DNA from: Burkholderiales bacterium PBB1
Lineage (GTDB): Bacteria > Pseudomonadota > Gammaproteobacteria > Burkholderiales > Burkholderiaceae_C
Length of the DNA: 64,000 nucleotides
Assembly: GCA_002255905.1 (NCBI GenBank)
Contig: NKIN01000001.1
Span: 992,001 to 1,056,000, forward strand
Direction: 5' to 3'
Positions 1-9,104 of this stretch are shown here, in pieces. Under the pieces are notes generated by a model. That model saw only the letters and a list, made by a program, of their open reading frames with translations, was not told where the DNA came from and did no database searches. How positions within the stretch are numbered: the stretch's first letter is position 1; every line of letters begins with the position of its first letter. The position numbers and the translations under genes were made by a program.

Positions 1-18
1 CACGATAAATTCGCAGGC

Positions 19-3000
19 ATGAGTCTGCCTTCGTCTGTGGCGAGTCCGACGGGCACCGCCGCCAGCCAGTCTGCCCTCGAGCAGTTTTTCGATCACCTCA
101 GCGAAGGCGTGCTGCTGTTCGACCGCCGCGCGCAAGTGACCTTCGCGAACACCGCAGCGTTGCGTCGCATGCCGGGGGTCGTGGGCGCTTCGCTCGCCGA
201 ATGGCAGGGCGTGCTGGGCGCCGCGCTGGTCGATTGGTTGCGCCAGGCCATCGCCGCATCGCCTGGCGCCCTGCGTACCCCTGGCCATACCGTGGCACGT
301 GCTGCGGCAGCGAGGCGCGGGCCGCCCACGCTGCCGCCGCCAGCAGTGACGGCCGATGGCCGCCGCGCAGATGCAGCCTGGCAGGTGCTGAGCGCTGGCG
401 TGTACGCGTTGCGTCTGCAGTGGCGCGATGCGCTGCCGCCCGAGGCGACTCCCTCGTCGGCGATCGCTGGCCCGGTCATTGCCGAGTTGATGCAGGTGCT
501 GTGGCACTCGCCATTTCCCGCGATGCTTCAGGACACCCGCTGGCGCATCGTGGATGTGAACCCGGCCTTTGTCGCTTTCAGCGGTTTTTCGAGAGACCAG
601 CTGATCGGCACCGACCCGGTGCTGCTGGAACCCGAAGAGGATCGTGCCAGCAGCCTGGCACTGCGTGAGCACGGACAGCCGGCTGCTGATCGGGAAGCTG
701 GCTCGGCCTGGATGAACCGGCGCCTGATCGGCGCCGACGGGCGGGAACGTTGGTTCCGTGCCAGCCGCAGCGTGCTGACCGACGAGAACGGGCGGGTCTT
801 CACGATGTCCGTGCTTCAGGACAGCACTGCCGAGCACATCGCCCGCGAGCGCGCAGACCGCTCTGCCCGCGAGATCGACGACTGGTTCGACCTGAGCCCC
901 ATCGGCATGGTGCTGTTCGACGAGACCGGGCTGCTGGTGCGCACCAATCCGGCCTTCGATGCGCTGGCAGGCGCGGTCCCGGCGGTGCTGACCGATGCGA
1001 CACCGGAGTTGCGCCAACTGCTGGGCTGGACCGACAGCGGTCCCTCGCCGGCATTGCAACCGTCGTCCAAGCCGGTGGTGACGCAGGGTTGGTTGCCCCA
1101 GCCGCAGGGTGGGCTGCGTCGCTTGCGCTCGATCGTGCGCTGCTACACCACGCCAGGCGGGGCGAGGCGCCACATGGCGATCCTGGAAGACCGCAGCATC
1201 GAGGAAGAGCGCGATCTCGCGCAGATGCAGATCGGCGCGCTGATGGACACCGCCGGCGTGGGGCTGGCCACGTTCCAGGAGACCTCCGGCTGGGTGCGCC
1301 AGCGCCAGTCGCCCGTGGCGGCCGACGCGCGTGGCGACACGGGCGTGGTGCCCACCTCAGCGGCGCTGCAATCGATCAGCCGCGACATCGTGGCCGACGA
1401 ATCCCTCGCCGACTACGATGCGCTGCAGCAGGCGCTGCGTGCTGCGCAGCGCGCCGAGGTGCGCTATGCGATCCGGCATCCTCAACTGGGCCTGCGGTGG
1501 CTGTTGACCCGGGTCGAGCCGGCCACCCTGGCATCGGGCAAGCGCACCACCTCGGTGGTGACACTCGACATCACCGAGCAGCATCAGACCCAGCAGCGCA
1601 GCGAACAGCTGCTGCGCGAGTTGACCACGATCCTGGAGAGCACCTCGGCGGGCATCGCCTACATCCGAGGCAATGTGCTGGTGCGTTGCAACCGGCGCTT
1701 CGAAGCCATGCTGGGCCTGCCCTCGGTCGGCATTGCCGGCAGCGGCATCGCCGAATTGTTCGGAAGCTCGCCGCAGGGGCAACGCATTGCGGCCGATACC
1801 TTGCAAGCGCTGACCGCCGGTCTGATCTTCGAGACCGAGTTTTCCATGGACCCGGCGGTGGGTTCGCCGAGTGGCCAGCCAGTGCGCTGGTATGCGCTGT
1901 CGGTGCGCCGGACCGGCCCGGTGGTGTCGCAGCAGATCGAGGCGATTGCCGTGCTGTCTGACATCACCCGGCTGAAGGCGCAGCAAGTCGAGTTGGAGCA
2001 GCTGGCGCGCGACCGCGAGCTGATGTTCAGCTTGTCCGAAGTGGGCATCGCCTTCGTGCGCGACGGCGTGTTGCAGCGTGCCAATGACGCACTCGCGCAG
2101 CTTGCGGGCTACCCGGCCGCCGAGTTGCAGGGGCTGCCGTTGCGCTCCCTGTTCGCCGATGCCGAGGAACACGAGCGCCTGTCGGGGCAGGAACAGCACG
2201 CGTTACAGCTGCACGGCCGCTGGATCGGCGAGCGGCAGTTGCATCAGCGCGACGGCCGTGTGGTGTGGGTGCAGATCAGCACCCGCCTGGTCGGCGACGA
2301 CCCGTCCGGCGGCATCATTGCCTCGTTCGTCAACGTCGATGCGCGGCACCGTGCCGAGCACGCGGTGGCGTTGCAGGCCAACCGCACCCGCGCGATCCTC
2401 GATTCGGTGCTGGTGGGCATCGTGACCGTCGGCCCGCGTGGTATCGAATGGATGAACCGCTCGGCCCGACGCATGTTCGGTGCGGACCTGGGTGATTTCA
2501 TCGACCAGCCCATCAGTACCGTTGCCACGCCCGAGCCCGATCACCCGTTTCGCCGCACGCAGTACCTCGACGACCTGGTCGAGGGCGAGGCCGAGACGTT
2601 CGAGTGCCGCGTCAAGGCGCGCGACGGGCGCGAATTCTGGGTCGTCGGCAATGCGGTGGTGACCGGCAGCGAATCGCGCGGTCGGCAGCTGACGTACGCG
2701 CTGCTCGATATCGAGAGGCGTCGCCAGGCCGAGGCCCGCATCGAGGAAGCGCAGGCATCGCTGCAGCGCATCATCGAAGCCGCGCCCATGGCGATCACGG
2801 TGCGAGATGCCCGCACGCTGACGATCCTGCAGGCCAATCTGGCCGCCGCGCGCAGTGTCGATCGAACGATCGACCAGTTGGTGGGTTGCAGCCCCGAGGA
2901 CATCTTCGAGCCGGCTCTTGCCGCCCAGCGGCGCCTCGACATGGAGCACGCCCTGCGCGCCAGTACCGTGACGCAGCGCGAGTACCAGATCCCGATGAAC

Positions 3001-3795
3001 GGCGAGGTGCGCGTGTGGGATGCGCGTTATCTGCCGTTGGCTGCACCGGGTCAGGCGGCCGATCAACTGCTGCTGGTGGCGACCGACGTGACCGAGCAGC
3101 GGGCGGCCGAGCAGGCCAAGTTCGACGAGGCGATCGCGCAGCGCGAAATGCTGGTCAAGGAAGTGCACCACCGCATCAAGAACAACCTGCAGGGGGTGGC
3201 GGGCCTGTTGCAGCAGATTGCCTCCCGCAAGCCCGAGATGGCGGCAGCGATGTCCGAAGTGGTGGGGCAGGTACAGGCCATCGCCCAGGTGTACGGGCTG
3301 CAGGTCGGTGCGGGCGGGCCGTTGCAGGTGACCGGCGTGGTGGAGGCGATTGCGGGCTCCGTGCAGCGCACTTTCGGGCACCCGATCTCGTTTGCGGTGC
3401 AAGGTGAACAGCCGTCGCAGTGGGTGTTGCCCGAGGCCGAATCGATTCCGATCGCGCTGACCATCAACGAACTCCTGACCAACGCCGTCAAGCACAGCGC
3501 GATGCAGCGAGGAGGTGATCTGCCCGCCGCCACGCCGTTGCCACCTGTGTCATGCACCCTGGTCTGCGAAGACGCTGGTGTGCGCATCGTCATCCGCAAC
3601 CAGGCCCGCCTGGCCCACGATTTCAATCTGGCGCGCGTCCCCGGGGGTGTGTCAGGCCTTGGTCTGGTGCGAGCCTTGTTGCCGAGGCGGTGTGCGCAGC
3701 TCAGCATCGAGCAGGCTGGCCACGAGGTGGTTGCCACCGTCAGCATCGTCCCCCCGGGTGTCGTGAATGCAGCAGCCCGAAAGACAGTGGCTTGA
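19..3795 (+). CDS. Giant multi-PAS sensor histidine kinase (HisKA_2/HWE-like)
   Basis: A 1258-residue soluble sensor kinase. About eight PAS-like units of 110-130 residues fill residues 20-1035, several ending in the typical D-I/V-T linker (for example SVVTLDITEQ, AVLSDITRLK, LVATDVTEQR). The dimerisation helix near residue 1050 carries KEVHHRIKNNLQ, the phospho-acceptor signature of HisKA_2/HWE kinases, followed by an ATPase domain with the N-box INELLTNAVKHS and a late GLGLVRALLP box. The usual DxGxG G1 box is not visible; the sequence there reads VIRNQARL. No membrane segment or signal peptide is seen, so it probably senses a cytoplasmic signal. The response regulator 130 bases downstream has an ANTAR domain, and HisKA_2 kinases (EutW type) are known partners of ANTAR regulators. 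The ligand is unknown. Confidence 0.93.
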   Translation: MSLPSSVASPTGTAASQSALEQFFDHLSEGVLLFDRRAQVTFANTAALRRMPGVVGASLAEWQGVLGAALVDWLRQAIAASPGALRTPGHTVARAAAARRGPPTLPPPAVTADGRRADAAWQVLSAGVYALRLQWRDALPPEATPSSAIAGPVIAELMQVLWHSPFPAMLQDTRWRIVDVNPAFVAFSGFSRDQLIGTDPVLLEPEEDRASSLALREHGQPAADREAGSAWMNRRLIGADGRERWFRASRSVLTDENGRVFTMSVLQDSTAEHIARERADRSAREIDDWFDLSPIGMVLFDETGLLVRTNPAFDALAGAVPAVLTDATPELRQLLGWTDSGPSPALQPSSKPVVTQGWLPQPQGGLRRLRSIVRCYTTPGGARRHMAILEDRSIEEERDLAQMQIGALMDTAGVGLATFQETSGWVRQRQSPVAADARGDTGVVPTSAALQSISRDIVADESLADYDALQQALRAAQRAEVRYAIRHPQLGLRWLLTRVEPATLASGKRTTSVVTLDITEQHQTQQRSEQLLRELTTILESTSAGIAYIRGNVLVRCNRRFEAMLGLPSVGIAGSGIAELFGSSPQGQRIAADTLQALTAGLIFETEFSMDPAVGSPSGQPVRWYALSVRRTGPVVSQQIEAIAVLSDITRLKAQQVELEQLARDRELMFSLSEVGIAFVRDGVLQRANDALAQLAGYPAAELQGLPLRSLFADAEEHERLSGQEQHALQLHGRWIGERQLHQRDGRVVWVQISTRLVGDDPSGGIIASFVNVDARHRAEHAVALQANRTRAILDSVLVGIVTVGPRGIEWMNRSARRMFGADLGDFIDQPISTVATPEPDHPFRRTQYLDDLVEGEAETFECRVKARDGREFWVVGNAVVTGSESRGRQLTYALLDIERRRQAEARIEEAQASLQRIIEAAPMAITVRDARTLTILQANLAAARSVDRTIDQLVGCSPEDIFEPALAAQRRLDMEHALRASTVTQREYQIPMNGEVRVWDARYLPLAAPGQAADQLLLVATDVTEQRAAEQAKFDEAIAQREMLVKEVHHRIKNNLQGVAGLLQQIASRKPEMAAAMSEVVGQVQAIAQVYGLQVGAGGPLQVTGVVEAIAGSVQRTFGHPISFAVQGEQPSQWVLPEAESIPIALTINELLTNAVKHSAMQRGGDLPAATPLPPVSCTLVCEDAGVRIVIRNQARLAHDFNLARVPGGVSGLGLVRALLPRRCAQLSIEQAGHEVVATVSIVPPGVVNAAARKTVA

Positions 3796-3925
3796 CCCCG
3801 CCTTGGCTGTTCAGCCACACCGCTTTCGGACAGAATCGACACGCGGCAGTGGGGGTATCGGGTGGACGTGGTTTCCGCCGCGGCGACCGGCTCGCTCCGC
3901 TTCGTGAGATCTCAGGGGTTTTCTG

Positions 3926-4567
3926 GTGACAGTCGTGCAAGCGTCGCCCTCAGCGGGGGGCAAGATCCTGGTGGTGGACGATGACCGGCTCGTGCTGGCC
4001 ACGCTCACCCACGGCCTGACGCAGGCCGGCTACGACGTGATCGACGCCGACAACGGCGACGACGCGATCCTGCTGGCCCGCGAGCACCGGCCTGATCTGG
4101 CATTGCTCGACATACGCATGGAGGGCATGAGCGGCTTCGACGTGGCGGCCTACCTGCGCGAGTACTGCAAGATGCCGTTCATGTTCCTGTCGGCGTTCAC
4201 CGATGACGACACGGTGCGCCAGGTGCATGAACTCGGCGCGGTCGATTACCTCGTCAAGCCGCTGGACATCGGGCAGATCGTGCCTGCGGTGCAGGCGGTA
4301 TTCGCGCGGCTGAAGGCGTCGTCTTCGGTCGCGGTCGCACCCGCTCCTGTTGTCACCGCCCCCGCAGCGAAATTGCATCTCGCTGACAAGCTGTCACCGA
4401 CCGAGGCGATGGCTGTTGGCGTGCTGATGCACCGCTATTCACTCACCCGCCACGCCGCGTCTGATCGCCTGCAGCGCATGGCCACTGCAAACGGGCTGGC
4501 CATGGGGGTCGAGGCCGAACGCTTGCTGGAAGCGGTCGAGAGGCTGTCGGGCGCAGCCGACCTGTGA
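3926..4567 (+). CDS. ANTAR-domain response regulator (AmiR/NasT/EutV type)
   Basis: A 213-residue regulator. The receiver domain spans residues about 12-125, with acidic pocket VVDDD, phospho-acceptor D62 in LALLDIRMEGMSGFD and the conserved lysine in YLVKPLD. After an alanine/proline linker, residues about 150-210 match an ANTAR helical domain (LSPTEAMAVGVLMHRYSLTR followed by ASDRLQRMA). ANTAR proteins bind paired RNA hairpins and block transcription termination, so the output is probably antitermination and not DNA binding. The start is a GTG with a weak ribosome site. It probably receives phosphate from the multi-PAS kinase upstream. Its RNA targets are not evident in this window. Confidence 0.92.
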   Translation: MTVVQASPSAGGKILVVDDDRLVLATLTHGLTQAGYDVIDADNGDDAILLAREHRPDLALLDIRMEGMSGFDVAAYLREYCKMPFMFLSAFTDDDTVRQVHELGAVDYLVKPLDIGQIVPAVQAVFARLKASSSVAVAPAPVVTAPAAKLHLADKLSPTEAMAVGVLMHRYSLTRHAASDRLQRMATANGLAMGVEAERLLEAVERLSGAADL

Positions 4568-4592
4568 GACCCCAGCGCCGCGGGGCGCTGCT

Positions 4593-6017
4593 TCAGCGAG
4601 ACGGCGGCGCCAGCGAGAAATGAAAGCTGGCGCCTTGGCCCACCGCCGACTCGGCCCACACCTCGCCGCCGTGTTTGTGCACGATGCGGCGCACCGATGC
4701 CAGACCCACCCCGGTGCCCTGGAATTCGCTGGCGCTGTGCAGGCGCTGGAACACGCCGAACAACCGGTCGGCAAACCGCATGTCGAATCCGGCGCCGTTG
4801 TCGCGCACGGTGAAGCAGGGCGTCGTGGTGTCGGTGCTGCGCTCGAACCAGACGCGCGGATCGGCGCACTTGCCGGTGTACTTCCACGCGTTGCCGAGCA
4901 GGTTCTCCAGCACCACCCGCAGCAGCGTCGGATCGCCTTGCACCTGCATCGCCGGATCGATGTGCACCGTCACCTTGTGCTGAGGTGACTGCCGCCGCAG
5001 ATCATCGACAACGAAGCCCGCCAGCTGCGACAGATTGACCGGTTGACGCGACACCGGCTTGGCCGTCAGCTGCGACAGCGCCAGCAGCGCGTCGATCATG
5101 CTGTTCATGCGGGCGGCGGCGCCCAGCACCCGGTCGAGGTGGTCGTTGCCGACGCGGTCGAGCAGGCGTCCGTAATCTTCCTTGACGATCTTGGTGAAGC
5201 CCTCGACCACCCGGATCGGCGCGCGCAAGTCGTGCGAGACGGTGTAGCTGAACGAATCCGCGTCGTTCTCCATCGGGATGGCCAGCGGCGTCAGCGATGG
5301 CATCGGGGCAGGGCGCTCGGGCTCCGATGCACGCACCGCGGCCAACGGCGGTTCAGGGCGGGCCGATGCGCCCGCAGAGGTGCATTCGCGCAGTGTCCCC
5401 ACATGGCCCAGGAACACGCCATCGGCGTCGTGCAGCGGCAGGGCCCGGAGCGTGCCGATCAGCAATTTGTCGTCAGCCGCATGGTGGCTGACCCAGACGT
5501 CTTCGACCGCCTGCTGAGCTTCCAGTCGCTGTCGCAGCAACGCATGCCGATTGGGGCACGACCCGCCCGTGTCCGGGTCGATGCCGGCAAACAACGCCCA
5601 GATGGCCTCCAGGCCACCCGCTGAGCCGGTATCGGCAGCCGGCCTGGCGTGGCCCATCGGTGCCTCCAGGGCGAGCAGGCGGTGGCGAGCGTCGGTACGC
5701 CATTGCCAGACATCAAGAACACGCGACAGCGTCGCGGCCTGGGTCTGCCGCTGGCGCAGCTCGGAGGCCTGGGCCTCGAGCCGCTGCAGTCGACGCAGCA
5801 ACCACGCGCCGATGGCCGCGCAAAGGATGACGACGGCCACGCACGGTACCCACCACAGATCTGTTGGCGCGCCGGCGGCGCCCGGGTTGATCTCAGCCGC
5901 CCTGGCGATTTGCCCACCCAGCGTAAGCGTCACGACCGCGGCGACCTGGCGCAGCCGCAGCCGTCGCGTGTCCAATCGCTCTCGTTCGCGCTCAGGCAGG
6001 TGGGGCCCCCAGGTCAT
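4593..6017 (-). CDS. Membrane-anchored sensor histidine kinase (HisKA/HATPase_c)
   Basis: A 474-residue kinase read from ATG at 6017; a TTG eight codons upstream is in frame. Two hydrophobic stretches near the N-terminus (around QVAAVVTLTLGG and WWVPCVAVVILCAAIGAWLL) suggest two membrane helices, followed by a coiled stretch and a PAS-like region. The HisKA box is SYTVSHDLRAPI. The ATPase domain has an N-box (LLGNAWKYTG), DNGAGFD, and a G2 box FQGTGVGLASV, all intact, as in bacteriophytochrome/hybrid-kinase-like enzymes. It converges on the ANTAR regulator gene and is read away from the HPt gene. No cognate regulator is adjacent on the same strand, so it may feed the neighbouring HPt protein (inference). 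Confidence 0.9.
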   Translation of the reverse strand: MTWGPHLPERERERLDTRRLRLRQVAAVVTLTLGGQIARAAEINPGAAGAPTDLWWVPCVAVVILCAAIGAWLLRRLQRLEAQASELRQRQTQAATLSRVLDVWQWRTDARHRLLALEAPMGHARPAADTGSAGGLEAIWALFAGIDPDTGGSCPNRHALLRQRLEAQQAVEDVWVSHHAADDKLLIGTLRALPLHDADGVFLGHVGTLRECTSAGASARPEPPLAAVRASEPERPAPMPSLTPLAIPMENDADSFSYTVSHDLRAPIRVVEGFTKIVKEDYGRLLDRVGNDHLDRVLGAAARMNSMIDALLALSQLTAKPVSRQPVNLSQLAGFVVDDLRRQSPQHKVTVHIDPAMQVQGDPTLLRVVLENLLGNAWKYTGKCADPRVWFERSTDTTTPCFTVRDNGAGFDMRFADRLFGVFQRLHSASEFQGTGVGLASVRRIVHKHGGEVWAESAVGQGASFHFSLAPPSR

Positions 6018-6025
6018 AGCGGCGG

Positions 6026-6031
6026 ATTGTA
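6026..6031 (-). promoter_or_regulatory. Candidate -10 box of the membrane kinase gene
   Basis: Read on the minus strand this is TACAAT, five of six matches to TATAAT. Transcription would start about two bases before the ATG at 6017, giving an almost leaderless mRNA. No convincing -35 hexamer is seen at 16-18 bases. Confidence 0.4.
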
Positions 6032-6390
6032 GGCAGCCCAATTCGGTGCATCACACAGCCAGAATGGCGCGGTTCCAGCCGTTGGGTTGAGCGCGTCGGC
6101 ACCGCAGAGGCAGCAGATTCAAGTCCCTTCGGGTGCGGCCGATACCACGAGCACGGTGTCTCCTCCACAACGACATTGGCCCACCCGGGTCCGGTTCCCA
6201 TGCACACATTCAGGCGCGACCCAGTGGTTACCGGCCCGTTGAACTCAAGCGGGTGTGGCGAGACATGGCTGCCGATGCGGCCCTCGTGCCACAGCCGGGT
6301 GCTGCCCGATTCGATGGCGCCGCCGTCTGAGGCACACTCCGGCATGCGCCCCATGCCGTCCGTTTCCCTCGTTCTGTCAGGGGCCTTGTG
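6032..6390. other. Intergenic stretch with no recognised gene
   Basis: About 360 bases lie between the start of the leftward kinase and the rightward HPt gene. Open frames here have no recognisable protein family and no good ribosome site. It must hold the promoters of both divergent units, but apart from the -10 box at 6026-6031 no element stands out. Confidence 0.5.
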
Positions 6391-6849
6391 ATGACTTCCA
6401 AGCCAGTGCAACACGCCCAGCCATCTTCAGCAGCCCCCGAGTCGGTTGACAATGCGGCCGAATCCACTGCGGCGCAGCACGGCGTGCTCAATCCCGAAGC
6501 CATCCGCCGGCTGCGCGAACTCGATCCGACCGGAGAAAGCCAGTTGCTGACCAGGGTGTTCCAGGCCTTTGAGACATCGCTCAATCGATTGCTGCCGCAA
6601 CTGGAGCAGGCGCGCGGCACGGCAGACGCGGCCAGTGTGCGGCTGGTGGCTCACACCCTGAAGTCGTCATCGGCCACCATCGGGGCGATCCAGCTGTCCA
6701 GGGTGTGCGCCGAAGTCGAAGCCATGGCACAGGAGTTGCGCCTTGATGCCGCCACCTCGGGCATCGAGTTGATCTTGTCTGAAGCCCAAGCGGTGCGAAT
6801 CGCACTGCGCAACCTGACCGCTGCGGATCCAACCGCCGGTGCTGCATGA
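6391..6849 (+). CDS. HPt (histidine phosphotransfer) domain protein
   Basis: A 152-residue protein with a single HPt four-helix domain at about residues 30-140. The phospho-acceptor histidine is H88 in VAHTLKSSSATIGA, the standard HPt signature. It should relay phosphate between a hybrid or orphan kinase and a receiver domain. It overlaps the next gene, a REC-PAS-GGDEF-EAL protein, by four bases (ATGA), so the two are translationally coupled and that receiver is the likeliest phosphate recipient (inference). A GTG directly before the chosen ATG could also serve as the start. Confidence 0.9.
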   Translation: MTSKPVQHAQPSSAAPESVDNAAESTAAQHGVLNPEAIRRLRELDPTGESQLLTRVFQAFETSLNRLLPQLEQARGTADAASVRLVAHTLKSSSATIGAIQLSRVCAEVEAMAQELRLDAATSGIELILSEAQAVRIALRNLTAADPTAGAA

Positions 6850-9101
6850 ATTCAAGCCTGCCAGCCGTCGACGCCGCAACGACGCAGCCTCGTGTGCTGC
6901 TGGTCGATGATGACGAAGTCAATCTGCTGCTGACCTCGATCGCCTTGCGTGAGCGAGGCTTCGTGATCACCGAGGCGGCCAGCGGCGAGCGTGCGCTGGA
7001 GCTGCTGCGCGATTCGCAGCCCGATGTCGTCGTGCTGGATGCCCTCATGCCCGGCATGGACGGATTCGAGACATGTCGTCAATTGCGCCGCATGGCCGCG
7101 TTTGCGTCGTTGCCGGTGCTGATGCTGACCGGTCTCGACGACGATGCGTCGATCAACCGTGCCTACGAGGCGGGCGCCACCGACTTCTTCGTCAAGTCCA
7201 ACCAATGGAGCTTGCTCGATGGCCGCCTGCGCTACCTGTTGCGCTCGTCGCGCACCCGGCTCGAGCTCGAGCTGAGCCAGTCCCGGCTGGCCCGGGCACA
7301 GGATCTGGCGCGCATGGGCAGTTTCGAGTGGCGGGTGGGTTCTTCGGAGCCGGCGTTCTCGGCCGAGGCATTGCGTGTCTTCCAGTTCGAGCCCGGCACC
7401 TCGCTGCCGTTTCGCGATCTGCTTCGGATGATGCCCAAGGAAGAACGGCGCGGAAAGCGTGCGTTGCTCAGCGAGACGTTGCAAAGCCAGGGCAACCTGA
7501 CACGGGACATCCCCCTCGTGTTGCCCGATGGGCAGGTCCACATCATTCACACCGAGGCATCGCCGGAGTTCAACGAGCACGGCCAGCTGTTGGGTTACAC
7601 CGGCATCGTGCAGGACGTGACGGACCGCTGGAATGCCGAACACAAGATCCGGCAGCTCGCGAATTTCGACTCGCTGACCGGTCTGCCCAACCGCAATCAA
7701 CTGATCGAGCGCACCGAGCGCGCGCTCGACGCGGCGCGGCGCATGGGCCATCAGGTGGGTTTGCTGGTGATCGACCTGGACCGCTTCAAGGTCATCAACG
7801 ACACCCTGGGCCACGGCGCCGGCGACGAACTGCTGGTCGAGGTGGCTCGCCGGTTGCGGTCGTGCGTGCGCCATTCCGATCAGGTCACCGACAACCTGCT
7901 CGACTCCATGGGCACGCGCGCCTTCCGGACGCTGGAAGCGATGTGCCGGCTGGGTGGCGACGAATTCGTTGCGCTGCTGCCCGAGGTGATCGACGAGCAC
8001 GACGCCGAGATCGTGGCCGCCCGCGTGCTCGAGCAGATGCGCGCACCGATCCATGTGGCGGGCCAGGAGTGCTTCGTCACCGCGTCGGTCGGCATTGCGC
8101 TGTTCCCGCGCGACGGCAACAACGTGGCCGAGCTGATCCGCAACTCCGACGTGGCGATGTTCGCGGTCAAGGCGCAGGGTCGCAATGCTGCGACCGTGTA
8201 CCGCCCTCAACTGGCCGGCAAGGGGCGCGAAAAGCTCGAGCTCGAGAGCGCCTTGCACAAGGCCATCGAACGCAACGAGCTGGTGCTGTACTACCAGCCC
8301 AAGATCGATGTGCGCGGTGCCCGCATGGTGGGCGTCGAAGCGTTGATGCGCTGGCAGCGCGGCAACACGCTGGTGCCACCGAACGAATTCATTCCGCTGG
8401 CCGAAGAAAGCGGCTTGATCCGCCCGCTCAGCGAATGGGCGATCCGCGAGGCGGCACGCCAGGCCCGGGTCTGGCTCGATGCCTTCGGCTTTGCCGATTC
8501 GATCGCGGTGAATCTGCCCAGCCGGATGTTCGATCGCGGCGATCTGGTCGAGATGATCCACGAGGCCGTCGTCACCAATGGCGTGCCGCACCATTCGCTG
8601 GTTCTCGAGATCACCGAGAACTCGCTGATGAAGGATCTGCAAAGCGTGATCCCGTCGCTGCATCGCCTCAACGAGATCGGTGTCGAGATCTCCATCGACG
8701 ACTTCGGTACCGGGTATTCGTCGCTGGCCTACCTCACCACGTTGCCGATCAGCGAGCTGAAGATCGACCGCGGATTCATCCGCGACCTCGGCATGACGCC
8801 CCAAAGCTCGGCTGTCGTCACCGCCATCATCGCGCTGGCGCGGTCTCTGGGCCTGCGTGTGGTGGCCGAAGGGGTCGAGAACCTGCGCCAGATGGAGGTG
8901 CTGCACCGGCTCGGCTGTGGCGTGATGCAAGGCTTCCTGTTCAGCAAGCCCAAGCCGGCCGACGAAATCCAGGCCTGGCTCGAAGGCACAGTGTTGCCAC
9001 GAACCGCCTCGTGGATGGGCTTGGCAACCGACGAGGTGTCCAGCGATCCATCGCGCAACATGATCCCAAGGCCCGTGCGCACCCCCAACAACGCGAGCTG
9101 A
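6846..9101 (+). CDS. REC-PAS-GGDEF-EAL cyclic-di-GMP signalling protein
   Basis: A 751-residue protein. The receiver domain (residues about 17-130) has the acceptor D65 in VVLDALMPGMDG. A PAS domain follows at about 150-265, then a GGDEF domain with intact RLGGDEF (G370) and an EAL domain with EALMRW (E498), DDFGTGYSSLAYL and KIDRGFI. Both catalytic motifs look intact, so it could make or degrade c-di-GMP. An RHSD that matches the inhibitory I-site lies 24 residues before GGDEF instead of the usual five, because about 19 extra residues are inserted. Phosphate probably comes from the coupled HPt protein. Confidence 0.94.
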   Translation: MNSSLPAVDAATTQPRVLLVDDDEVNLLLTSIALRERGFVITEAASGERALELLRDSQPDVVVLDALMPGMDGFETCRQLRRMAAFASLPVLMLTGLDDDASINRAYEAGATDFFVKSNQWSLLDGRLRYLLRSSRTRLELELSQSRLARAQDLARMGSFEWRVGSSEPAFSAEALRVFQFEPGTSLPFRDLLRMMPKEERRGKRALLSETLQSQGNLTRDIPLVLPDGQVHIIHTEASPEFNEHGQLLGYTGIVQDVTDRWNAEHKIRQLANFDSLTGLPNRNQLIERTERALDAARRMGHQVGLLVIDLDRFKVINDTLGHGAGDELLVEVARRLRSCVRHSDQVTDNLLDSMGTRAFRTLEAMCRLGGDEFVALLPEVIDEHDAEIVAARVLEQMRAPIHVAGQECFVTASVGIALFPRDGNNVAELIRNSDVAMFAVKAQGRNAATVYRPQLAGKGREKLELESALHKAIERNELVLYYQPKIDVRGARMVGVEALMRWQRGNTLVPPNEFIPLAEESGLIRPLSEWAIREAARQARVWLDAFGFADSIAVNLPSRMFDRGDLVEMIHEAVVTNGVPHHSLVLEITENSLMKDLQSVIPSLHRLNEIGVEISIDDFGTGYSSLAYLTTLPISELKIDRGFIRDLGMTPQSSAVVTAIIALARSLGLRVVAEGVENLRQMEVLHRLGCGVMQGFLFSKPKPADEIQAWLEGTVLPRTASWMGLATDEVSSDPSRNMIPRPVRTPNNAS

Positions 9102-9104
9102 GCG

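Noticed and set aside
6060-6130. tRNA-like string (CACCGCAGAGGCAGCAGATTCAAG at its core)
   Set aside because: The T-loop-like part does not pair into a T-stem and no acceptor stem exists; not a tRNA.
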